From NCBI GenBank assembly GCA_947627395.1, contig CANQVW010000043.1, forward strand, positions 1 to 11,225: a stretch of 11,225 nucleotides of DNA, in the 5' to 3' direction. The notes beneath the pieces were generated by a model. That model saw only the letters and a list, made by a program, of their open reading frames with translations. It made no database searches and was not told the origin of the DNA. Shown in pieces: positions 1-5,486 of the stretch. Position 1 is the stretch's first letter; every line of letters begins with the position of its first letter. Both the position numbers and the translations under genes were made by a program. This DNA comes from an uncultured Bacilli bacterium. Its GTDB lineage: Bacteria > Bacillota_I > Bacilli_A > ML615J-28 > CAG-698.

Positions 1-45
1 AACATTTTCGAGTAATTCTTTTTGATTTAATTCTTTTATATTCAT
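1..45 (-). CDS. start of an unidentified gene, cut by the window edge
   Basis: An open frame begins with ATG at 45-43 and stays open to the edge for 15 codons, reading MNIKELNQKELLENV. A GGGG stretch lies 9 nt upstream of the ATG as a modest ribosome binding site, and a good promoter sits at 87-115. That would give a leader of only about 35 nt. The promoter, leader and start together make a real gene likely, but 15 residues are too few to name a family. The residues are polar and charged with no signal peptide look, so a cytoplasmic protein is the weak inference. It is separated from the phosphatase gene by a terminator, so it is a separate transcription unit. Confidence 0.5.
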   Translation of the reverse strand, partial: MNIKELNQKELLENV

Positions 46-86
46 AAATATGTACCCCAAAACAACATCATATATATTGTAAAGAG

Positions 87-115
87 ATTATACCACAAAT
101 CGACAAAAAAGTCTA
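87..115 (-). promoter_or_regulatory. sigma-A-type promoter for the gene at the left edge
   Basis: Read on the minus strand there is a -35-like TAGACT (115-110), a 17-nt spacer and a perfect TATAAT (92-87). The TATAAT is preceded by TGG, which makes an extended -10 element. The predicted start of transcription is near 80, about 35 nt before the ATG at 45. The -35 box matches the consensus at 4 of 6 positions. Confidence 0.6.
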
Positions 116-176
116 TCTTTCTACATATGAAAACGATTACAGAATAGATGGGAAATTTTCCCTAAAAATTTGTTAT

Positions 177-200
177 AGTCTTTTCCAAAAAAGACTTTTT
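177..200 (+). terminator. possible weak plus-strand hairpin with T-tract
   Basis: AGTCTTTT (177-184) pairs with AAAAGACT (189-196) across a 4-nt loop, followed by TTTT on the plus strand. The stem is AT-rich and therefore weak. No plus-strand gene precedes it. On the minus strand no T-tract follows the stem. It may be a chance hairpin, or it may stop antisense transcription into the neighbouring unit. Confidence 0.25.
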
Positions 201-208
201 GTTTGATG

Positions 209-248
209 AAAAATCTCTCATCCTATGTTAATAGGATGAGAGATTTTT
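209..248 (-). terminator. rho-independent terminator of the kinase/phosphatase unit
   Basis: A perfect 18-bp inverted repeat (209-226 with 231-248) has a 4-nt loop at 227-230 and ends in AT-rich flanks. On the minus strand the 3' arm ends in GATTTTT, giving the U-run. The hairpin begins 14 nt after the phosphatase stop codon. Because the 5' arm starts with AAAAA, the structure also gives a U-run on the plus strand and could act in both directions. Confidence 0.85.
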
Positions 249-262
249 CCGGTTTTTATCAA

Positions 263-928
263 CTATTGATCTAAAACAGAATCTGAAAAGTCTTGTGCTT
301 CTTTACTACATTTCTTTTCAATCACATTCCATTCTGGTTTTCTACTAGTTAAATCATGACAATCAGAACCAAAAACTATAGGATACCCATTTTTAATCAA
401 TCCCTTCACAAACTTTTTTTCTTTTTTACTGCTAAAAGCATCATGATTTACTTGAAAATATGCTTCAGTTCGTAATATTTCTTGAAGTTGTGGCGGTGTA
501 TAGAAATTCACATAGCGATGCACATGGGCTAAAATAACTTTTAGATGATACATCATGGAAATGTTTCTAACTTCTGCTAGTATTTGAGGTTCATAACTTC
601 TGTAGGGAAGTTCTAATAAAATGTATTTAGTTCCTTGTATGGCTAGTTCTTCTATATGAGGTAGTTCTGATATTTCATGTTCAATAGCAACTTCTGCACC
701 AAGTAAAATTTTAATGGGAGAAATGCTTTCTATGCTTTGATAGGCCTTTTCTCTTTTGATTAAAAACTCTCGAACAGAAATTTCACGATGTGCGTAAAAG
801 TGAGGAGTTGCAACAACTCTTTCTACTCCTTGATCTTTAAGCAAGTTCAACATTTCAATAGACATTTCTTCATCTTTGGCTCCATCATCTATTCCTGGCA
901 AAATGTGACTATGATAATCTGTCTTCAT
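263..928 (-). CDS. cpsB: PHP-family protein-tyrosine phosphatase, CpsB/Wzh-like
   Basis: The 221-residue protein matches the CpsB/Wzh family, manganese-dependent phosphatases of the PHP fold. In streptococcal capsule loci these remove phosphate from the C-terminal tyrosines of the CpsD kinase and so control chain length and amount of polysaccharide. The PHP metal ligands are all visible: H6 and H8 (DYHSHILPGIDDG), D14/D15, H43 (ATPHF), E79 (GAEV), E106 (LLELP), H135 (ILAHVHRY) and D189 with H191 (FGSDCHD). It has no signal peptide or membrane segment, so it should be cytosolic. It is slightly shorter than the usual 240 to 255 residues but appears complete. It starts 6 nt after the stop of the fused kinase gene, with only an A-rich, non-canonical binding site in front, so translation is probably coupled to that gene. 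Substrate is inferred from family and neighbour. Confidence 0.88.
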   Translation of the reverse strand: MKTDYHSHILPGIDDGAKDEEMSIEMLNLLKDQGVERVVATPHFYAHREISVREFLIKREKAYQSIESISPIKILLGAEVAIEHEISELPHIEELAIQGTKYILLELPYRSYEPQILAEVRNISMMYHLKVILAHVHRYVNFYTPPQLQEILRTEAYFQVNHDAFSSKKEKKFVKGLIKNGYPIVFGSDCHDLTSRKPEWNVIEKKCSKEAQDFSDSVLDQ

Positions 929-934
929 AATCTT

Positions 935-2419
935 TTATTTATTTTCTGTTTCACGAGCATTTGTTCTGTATTGTTTATAATAACCCTTACCATATCTTGC
1001 GTAATATCCGGTGTCATGTTCATGGTTAACATTATTTAAGATAAATCCTAATACACGTAATTGACATAACTCAATCTTCTTTAATGCTTCATCAACATCT
1101 GTTGTACTTGTTTTTCTATGAGATACAACAATAACAATACCAGATACAACCTTAGCTAATTCCATTGCATCTGTCACCGTATTCACTGGTGGCGTATCTA
1201 TGATAATGGTATCATATACAGAAGACAACTCCTTCAAAATATTTCTCATTTGTTCGGAGCCAAGTAATTCAGATGGATTTGGTGGAATTGGTCCAGAGGT
1301 CATGACATCTAAGTTTTCAACAACATTCTTTTGAATACAATCTTCTAATTTTTCTTGCTTAGAAATTACTGATGAAAGGCCTTTTTTATTCAAAATTTCA
1401 AAAATGAAATCTTGCCTATTCTTTCTTAAATCACCATCGATTAGTAAAACCTTCTTACCACTTTGCGCAAGAGCAATAGCCATATTACAAGATACTGTTG
1501 ATTTTCCTTCATTTGGATTTGGGCTTGATACAACAATAATCTTTTCTTGTGCTGTTGATAAAGCAAAGGTAACATTTGTACGAATGGATTTATAACTTTC
1601 AATAATATCAAATGGAACATTTTTATCTGTTAATTTTATTTTTTGAGTATCTAAGTCAATTTTTTTCTTGTCATAATTCAATTTTGAAACTTCACCTAAA
1701 ATTGGTTTTTTGTATCTTTCTTCAAGATCCGACGCTCTCTTAATAGAGTTGTCAAGGAAATTAATTGCAAGGATAACTAAAACAACAATCACTAAAGCAG
1801 CAAAGGCACCAATAATAGAATTTTTTATCACACTCGGTGATACTGGGTTTTCATATATTTTCGCTTCAGCAATTTTATTGATTGTACCAATACCAATAGC
1901 TTCTTCAACTTTTTCAGGAGCTATTTCAGCTAAAGCATTGCAAACAGCTGCAGATAATTTAGCATTCTTTGTTGTAACAGTTACAACCATAGCTGATGTA
2001 TCATCTACTGTTTTAATAGAAATACTTTTGCGTAAAGAAGCTGTTGAAATTGTATCTGTTGTTCCAGCAACAACTCCATAATTTTCACGCAATAAATCCA
2101 AAGTAATACCATACTTTTCAACATAACTAGATTTTTGTACTTCAATAAGTAATGCATCCATAACAGCATCGTCAAGCATAACTTCACGATATGTGTTAAC
2201 AAGTTGTTTCGAATTGGAAATACTTCCATCATTGTTATCCTCTGATATATCTTTATAACTTTGAACATACATTGTAATGTGAGAAGAATATTTAGGTGAA
2301 ATCATAAACTTCGAAATAGAAAAAGCAACAATACCACCCAAGAACGTTACCAGGATAATTAACCATATTTTGGATAATAACATTGAAATGATATCTTTAA
2401 TACTGTATGAATTATTCAT
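935..2419 (-). CDS. cpsCD: fused polysaccharide co-polymerase and bacterial tyrosine kinase (CpsC-CpsD/Wzz-Wze)
   Basis: One chain of about 494 residues joins two proteins that are separate in streptococci and staphylococci. Numbering below starts at a TTG two codons upstream of the chosen ATG. The Wzz-type part has membrane helices at about 18-38 and 202-223 with an extracytoplasmic domain between them, and a proline-containing stretch (NPVSPSVIKNS) before the second helix. The cytoplasmic BY-kinase part follows: P-loop SPNPNEGKST near 301-310, Walker A' LLIDGDLR near 327-334, Walker B TIIIDTPP near 406-413, and a C-terminal cluster of six tyrosines between 474 and 486 where autophosphorylation is expected. 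The family controls polymerisation and export of capsule or exopolysaccharide at the membrane. The ATG at 2419-2417 is preferred because GGAGG at 2430-2426 lies 6 nt before it, whereas it abuts the TTG at 2425. The gene has its own promoter and leads a unit with cpsB. Confidence 0.9.
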   Translation of the reverse strand: MNNSYSIKDIISMLLSKIWLIILVTFLGGIVAFSISKFMISPKYSSHITMYVQSYKDISEDNNDGSISNSKQLVNTYREVMLDDAVMDALLIEVQKSSYVEKYGITLDLLRENYGVVAGTTDTISTASLRKSISIKTVDDTSAMVVTVTTKNAKLSAAVCNALAEIAPEKVEEAIGIGTINKIAEAKIYENPVSPSVIKNSIIGAFAALVIVVLVILAINFLDNSIKRASDLEERYKKPILGEVSKLNYDKKKIDLDTQKIKLTDKNVPFDIIESYKSIRTNVTFALSTAQEKIIVVSSPNPNEGKSTVSCNMAIALAQSGKKVLLIDGDLRKNRQDFIFEILNKKGLSSVISKQEKLEDCIQKNVVENLDVMTSGPIPPNPSELLGSEQMRNILKELSSVYDTIIIDTPPVNTVTDAMELAKVVSGIVIVVSHRKTSTTDVDEALKKIELCQLRVLGFILNNVNHEHDTGYYARYGKGYYKQYRTNARETENK

Positions 2420-2425
2420 AATCAA

Positions 2426-2430
2426 CCTCC
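2426..2430 (-). promoter_or_regulatory. ribosome binding site that fixes the cpsCD start
   Basis: GGAGG on the minus strand (2430-2426) stands 6 nt upstream of ATG at 2419. It touches the alternative TTG at 2425 with no spacing at all, which rules that TTG out as the initiation codon. Confidence 0.85.
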
Positions 2431-2526
2431 GTTTTTAATTCATTTCATTTCATTATCTATATTTTGTCTTAATCTGACTTTTTCTACTCAAAGCACGGTT
2501 ATAACTAAAAACAAAATTTCGACACG

Positions 2527-2546
2527 ATGTGTATATTGTAACACAT
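2527..2546. promoter_or_regulatory. 20-bp dyad over the -10 box, possible operator
   Basis: ATGTGT (2527-2532) and ACACAT (2541-2546) form perfect 6-bp inverted arms around an 8-nt centre. The centre contains most of the -10 hexamer of the cpsCD promoter. A dimeric repressor bound here would block RNA polymerase. The dyad is seen directly; its use as an operator is inference, and no regulator gene lies in the window. Confidence 0.35.
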
Positions 2547-2563
2547 AGAAATGGGGTTGTCAA
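2535..2563 (-). promoter_or_regulatory. sigma-A promoter of the cpsCD-cpsB unit
   Basis: The minus strand has a perfect TTGACA (2563-2558), a 17-nt spacer, and TACAAT (2540-2535) preceded by TGT as an extended -10. Transcription should start near 2528, leaving a leader of about 108 nt before the cpsCD ATG. The leader shows no convincing attenuator or riboswitch. This is the best promoter match in the intergenic region. Confidence 0.8.
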
Positions 2564-2726
2564 ACTATTTTTGCCTTTTTTTAATTTTTAGGTTTAAAAA
2601 TAAAGTTATAGTCAGACAAAATAATTTTGTATGCATGTAAAATACGACGGATTTCATATTTTTCTTGAATTATCAATTCATTTATTCAATATTGACTAAC
2701 TCTATCTTTTCTATTTGCAAATTTTT

Positions 2727-2753
2727 TTGACGATCTTTATGTTTTGCTATTAT
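2727..2753 (+). promoter_or_regulatory. possible plus-strand promoter
   Basis: TTGACG (2727-2732) and TATTAT (2748-2753) each match the consensus at 5 of 6 positions, and TGC before TATTAT makes an extended -10. The 15-nt spacer is shorter than ideal. In sequence this AT-rich such matches arise easily by chance. It is listed because a plus-strand terminator with no gene lies downstream at 3003. Confidence 0.22.
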
Positions 2754-2759
2754 CTATTT

Positions 2760-3035
2760 GAATCTATTGTTTAATAAAAAATTTTTTAAATGTTAATTTT
2801 CTTCCCGCATGAAAAAAACATGCAACATCTATACTTATTATTTACTATTATTTAAATTTTACTATCTTTAATTGCGTTTTCATATTTACAATTTTCTTTG
2901 AAAAATACAGATCAATAAACACCCTGCATATAACATTTCCCTAACAGTAAAACAATCCAGCTTTTATTTTTTAATGATATGATGTGCTACGCATGAGTTT
3001 TGACCCTTTGCTTTAAAAAAGGGTTTTTGCTTTTT
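2760..3035 (+). ncRNA. speculative plus-strand transcript of about 275 nt
   Basis: This is the interval between the possible promoter at 2727-2753 and the plus-strand terminator at 3003-3035. It has no coding potential that I can support and little GC-rich structure, with one small hairpin (GCATG, 7-nt loop, CATGC) at 2807-2823. An alternative is a much shorter RNA of about 45 nt from an extended -10-like TGATATGAT at 2975-2983. It matches no RNA family I recognise. The terminator is the only firm part of the argument. Confidence 0.15.
3003..3035 (+). terminator. plus-strand rho-independent terminator without an upstream gene
   Basis: ACCCTTT (3003-3009) pairs with AAAGGGT (3018-3024) across an 8-nt loop and is followed on the plus strand by TTTT, GC and TTTTT. 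On the minus strand the stem is followed by CAAAAC, so it does not serve the ribosomal operon. It would end a plus-strand transcript, yet no plus-strand gene exists in the window. Confidence 0.55.
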
Positions 3036-3056
3036 ATGTACTTCTTATGATAGTGC

Positions 3057-3088
3057 ACAAAAAAAGATGTCTATTTTTCAAGACATCT
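3057..3088 (-). terminator. second terminator downstream of rplQ
   Basis: On the minus strand AGATGTCT (3088-3081) pairs with AGACATCT (3072-3065) over an 8-nt loop, and the stem runs directly into TTTTTTTG. It lies about 100 nt after the rplQ stop and about 60 nt beyond the first terminator. It is either a back-up stop for the heavily transcribed ribosomal operon or the end of a short separate transcript. Confidence 0.75.
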
Positions 3089-3144
3089 CATCCTACATGC
3101 TTAAAATAATCTGTTGTTTATTAAGCAAATATTTCCAATTATAA

Positions 3145-3175
3145 AAAACTAAAGGAGTACCTAAAAGTACTCCTT
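3145..3175 (-). terminator. rho-independent terminator of the spc-alpha operon
   Basis: AAGGAGTAC (3175-3167 read on the minus strand) pairs with GTACTCCTT (3160-3152) over a 6-nt loop, and the stem is followed by TAG and TTTTTT. It begins 10 nt after the rplQ stop codon. Position and form make it the primary end of the ribosomal operon. Confidence 0.88.
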
Positions 3176-3185
3176 AATATGTCTT

Positions 3186-3572
3186 TTATGCAATAAATTC
3201 AATAATTGCCATGGGTGCAGCATCTCCTCTACGAGGACCTGTTTTTAATACTCTTGTGTATCCACCATTGCGATCAGCAAATTTTGGGGCAATTTCTGAA
3301 AATAGTTTTTGGATTGCATATTGTTCTTTAACAACTACACCTTCTTCATTGGTTTCTGTAGCCATTTCAAAACGAACTAATTTTGCGGCTTGTCTTCTGG
3401 CAGCTAAATCACCTTTTTTACCAAGAGTAACCATTTTATCAGCTAACCTTTGTAATTCTTTAGCCTTTAAAAGGGTAGTTTCAATGCGTCCATTAATAAT
3501 CAAATCTGTAATTAAATCACGCATCAAGGCTTTACGTTGTGCAGAATTACGTCCCAATTTACGATATGCCAT
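3186..3572 (-). CDS. rplQ: 50S ribosomal protein L17
   Basis: The 128-residue protein carries the L17 hallmarks: an N-terminal MAYRKLGRNSAQRKALMRDL stretch (1-20), the helix containing NGRIETTLLKAKEL (27-40), KKGDLAARRQAAK (52-64) and a C-terminal GGYTRVLKTGPRRGDAAP segment (103-120). L17 binds 23S rRNA in the large subunit near the exit tunnel side. It is a little longer than the roughly 120 residues of Bacillus L17; the extra length is near residues 71-84. The start is supported by GAAGGAGG at about 8 nt. It follows rpoA by 15 nt and is the last gene of the operon, directly before a terminator. In many Firmicutes ECF-transporter ATPase genes come next; here they do not. Confidence 0.98.
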   Translation of the reverse strand: MAYRKLGRNSAQRKALMRDLITDLIINGRIETTLLKAKELQRLADKMVTLGKKGDLAARRQAAKLVRFEMATETNEEGVVVKEQYAIQKLFSEIAPKFADRNGGYTRVLKTGPRRGDAAPMAIIEFIA

Positions 3573-3587
3573 TTTGATTTCCTCCTT

Positions 3588-4688
3588 CTATTCATCGTCT
3601 GAACCAAGGATAGCACTTAAATCTTCATCAGATTCAATTATGTTATCATCATGTTCATCATCATCGTCATCAAAATCATGATAATCATTGTCATAAGTGT
3701 GTTTTAAATCTAAGCCAATTTCATGTAATTTTTGAATGACTTCTTTTAAAGATTTGCGTCCTAAATTTCTGACTCTCATCATTTCTTCTTCGCTCTTTTG
3801 GGCAAGTTCTCCAACAGTGTTGATGCCTGCTCTCTTCAAACAGTTGTAAGAGCGAACGGACAAGTCTAAATCTTCTATTTTCTTTTCTAATTTCTTGTTT
3901 TGAATTTTTTCTTCTGGTTCATACATATAATTTTGATCTGAGACAATTTCATTCAATGCACTGATAACAGTGAAATGATCAATCAAAAATTTTGAAGCTA
4001 AACTGATTGCATCAGCAGGTTTAATACTGCGATTTGTCCATACTTCAAGTGTCAATTTGTCAAAATCAACGTTGTCACCAACTCTTGTTTTTTCAACCTC
4101 ATATACACATTTTGTAATTGGTGTATAAATGGAATCAATTGCAATTCTATCAATAACGTTATTTCCAGATTTTTCTTTACAGAAAATTTTGTTTTCATCT
4201 GCACTTACATACCCTACACCTCTACGTGCATAGAAACGTGCTTTAAATTTTCCACCTTCAGCTAGAGTTGCAATAATTTGATCTTTATTAACTACTGTTA
4301 CTTCACTACTGACTTGTAAGTCACCTGCTGTGACAACTCCTGGTCCTTCAGCAATAACAGTCAATTCATATAATTCATCAGGAGTTTGAGGCATCGCTTT
4401 GAATAATTCTTCTTCACTTATGGAAAGTACAACATTCTTTAAGTTTAGAATAATTTCTGTAACATCTTCAACAACACCAGGCATTGCCATAAATTCATGT
4501 TGTACACCCTCAATTTCCATAGCAACAATAGCAACACCAGGCATAGAGGATAATAATACTCTTCTTAAAGCATTACCAATAGTAATTCCATAGCCTCTTT
4601 CTAATGGTGTAATAATAAACTTTCCATAGTTATCCCCTTCAACAGGTTCAACTATTGTTTGAGGTTTAATAAATTCAAATTTTCTCAT
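3588..4688 (-). CDS. rpoA: DNA-directed RNA polymerase subunit alpha, with an acidic C-terminal extension
   Basis: Alpha dimerises to start RNA polymerase assembly and its C-terminal domain contacts UP elements and activators. The N-terminal domain is canonical (GITIGNALRRVLLSSMPG at 34-51, the VWTNRSIKPADAISLAS region at 216-232). The C-terminal domain has LDLSVRSYNCLKRAGI at 274-289, with R279 and N282 in the positions of the DNA-contacting residues of E. coli alpha, and NLGRKSLKEV at 308-317. The protein is 366 residues, against about 315 in Bacillus. Part of the excess is a tail of some 36 residues after GLDLKH, in which 18 are Asp or Glu, including a run of five Asp at 340-344. The start follows AGGGAGGG at a good distance. 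Neighbours rpsK and rplQ are 21 and 15 nt away, the standard alpha-operon order. Confidence 0.98.
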   Translation of the reverse strand: MRKFEFIKPQTIVEPVEGDNYGKFIITPLERGYGITIGNALRRVLLSSMPGVAIVAMEIEGVQHEFMAMPGVVEDVTEIILNLKNVVLSISEEELFKAMPQTPDELYELTVIAEGPGVVTAGDLQVSSEVTVVNKDQIIATLAEGGKFKARFYARRGVGYVSADENKIFCKEKSGNNVIDRIAIDSIYTPITKCVYEVEKTRVGDNVDFDKLTLEVWTNRSIKPADAISLASKFLIDHFTVISALNEIVSDQNYMYEPEEKIQNKKLEKKIEDLDLSVRSYNCLKRAGINTVGELAQKSEEEMMRVRNLGRKSLKEVIQKLHEIGLDLKHTYDNDYHDFDDDDDEHDDNIIESDEDLSAILGSDDE

Positions 4689-4709
4689 TTGAGCCCTCCC
4701 TTGTACAAA

Positions 4710-5093
4710 TTATCCACGAGGTTTCTTTGGTGGACGACATCCATTGTGAGGAACTGGCGTTACATCTTGAATAGATGTAATTTCAAGTCCTGCAACTTGT
4801 AAAGAACGAATGGCTGCTTCACGTCCTGGTCCTGGACCACGGACTTCAACTTCAACTTTAACCATTCCACAATCTAAAGCTGCTTTTGCAGCGGCTTCAC
4901 TTGCCATTTGGGCAGCAAATGGAGTAGATTTTTTACTTCCTTTAAATCCTAATACTCCTGCACTTGACCATGAAACTGCATTACCAGCTGTGTCACAAAT
5001 GGTAACAATTGTGTTGTTGAAAGTAGAATGAATATGTGCAACACCATTTGGTATATTCTTTTTAACTTTACGCTTTTTAACTACACGTGCCAT
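4710..5093 (-). CDS. rpsK: 30S ribosomal protein S11
   Basis: A 127-residue S11, the usual length. S11 sits on the platform of the small subunit, contacts 16S rRNA and helps shape the mRNA exit region. Family marks are HIHSTFNNTIVTICDTAGN (20-38), the alanine-rich helix AAQMASEAAAKAAL, the glycine-rich VRGPGPGREAAIRSL, and the C-terminal DVTPVPHNGCRPPKKPRG. The basic N-terminus (KKRKVKKN) fits rRNA binding. AGGAGGGG lies 7 nt before the ATG. It follows rpsM by 13 nt. Confidence 0.98.
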   Translation of the reverse strand: MARVVKKRKVKKNIPNGVAHIHSTFNNTIVTICDTAGNAVSWSSAGVLGFKGSKKSTPFAAQMASEAAAKAALDCGMVKVEVEVRGPGPGREAAIRSLQVAGLEITSIQDVTPVPHNGCRPPKKPRG

Positions 5094-5106
5094 GATTCAT
5101 CCCCTC

Positions 5107-5472
5107 CTACTTCTTCTTATTCGCAACTGTCTTTGATGGACCTTTACGAGTACGAGCATTACATCTTGTATTTTGTCCTCTTACAGGTAATCCACGACGA
5201 TGACGAGTTCCTCTATAACTTCCAATTTCCATTAAACGTTTAATGTTCATTGCAACTTCACGACGTAAGTCACCTTCTACTTTGTATTTAGCAGCTTCAC
5301 GACGTATGTTGGTTAATTCTTCTTCTGATAAATCTTTAACGCGTTTGTCTTCACTGACACCAGCGTTTTTTAATATTTCTTGTGCGGTTGGTTTTCCAAT
5401 GCCATAGATGTAAGTTAATGAAATAACTACACGCTTGTCACGTGGAATATCAACACCAGATATACGTGCCAT
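5107..5472 (-). CDS. rpsM: 30S ribosomal protein S13
   Basis: A 121-residue S13 of normal length. It is a head protein of the small subunit that bridges to the large subunit and contacts the P-site tRNA through its basic tail. Visible marks are MARISGVDIPRDKRVVISLTYIYGIG at the N-terminus, the EIGSYRGTRHRRGLPVRGQ segment near 82-100 and the very basic end NARTRKGPSKTVANKKK. One small peculiarity is RCNARTRKG where TNARTRKG is commoner. A GAGGAGG site precedes the ATG. The 14-nt gap to rpmJ is typical of this operon. Confidence 0.98.
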   Translation of the reverse strand: MARISGVDIPRDKRVVISLTYIYGIGKPTAQEILKNAGVSEDKRVKDLSEEELTNIRREAAKYKVEGDLRREVAMNIKRLMEIGSYRGTRHRRGLPVRGQNTRCNARTRKGPSKTVANKKK

Positions 5473-5486
5473 TTATTTCCTCCTCA

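Larger units (their letters stand above)
2426..3185. other. 760-nt AT-rich intergenic region between the ribosomal operon and the kinase/phosphatase unit
   Basis: No open frame here has both a usable ribosome binding site and recognisable protein content on either strand; the longest candidates with starts are under about 20 codons. The region does contain two minus-strand terminators near its right end (3152-3175 and 3065-3088), a plus-strand terminator at 3003-3035, a minus-strand promoter at 2535-2563 with a dyad over it, and the leader of cpsCD. The central part, about 2600-2990, is very AT-rich with pyrimidine-rich runs on the plus strand. I see no recognisable gene remnant in it, nor a known RNA such as SRP RNA, RNase P RNA or tmRNA. 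Confidence 0.7.

Noticed and set aside
788..1039. Plus-strand open frame of 83 codons, hydrophobic
   Set aside because: It is antisense across the cpsB start and the cpsCD end; hydrophobicity is expected from the antisense of charged AT-rich codons.
1710..2081. Plus-strand open frame of 123 codons
   Set aside because: It is antisense to cpsCD, which has clear domains throughout; the product resembles no family.
2005..2268. Minus-strand open frame of 87 codons
   Set aside because: It is a different frame inside cpsCD, with biased composition and no binding site.
2417..2425. TTG start for cpsCD at 2425
   Set aside because: GGAGG directly abuts the TTG; the ATG two codons later has a 6-nt spacing.
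2441..2454. Short CATTT repeat (nearly three units) in the cpsCD leader, considered as a phase-variation tract
   Set aside because: Too few copies to slip at useful rates, and it lies outside promoter and binding-site spacing.
2600..2650. Second minus-strand promoter upstream of cpsCD (TATAAC with CATACA)
   Set aside because: The -35 matches at only 3 of 6 positions and a far better promoter lies at 2535-2563.
2807..2823. GCATG hairpin with a loop of seven A
   Set aside because: A 5-bp stem with no T-tract on either strand is expected by chance; kept only as a detail of the possible RNA.
3100..3150. TATAAT in the T-tract after the first rplQ terminator, as a promoter
   Set aside because: The -35 position holds TTTTAG, a poor match; the hexamer follows from the T-tract itself.
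3211..3681. Plus-strand open frame of 156 codons
   Set aside because: It lies antisense across rplQ and the end of rpoA, both certain genes, and its serine-rich product is what antisense of those codons gives. No ribosome binding site was seen.
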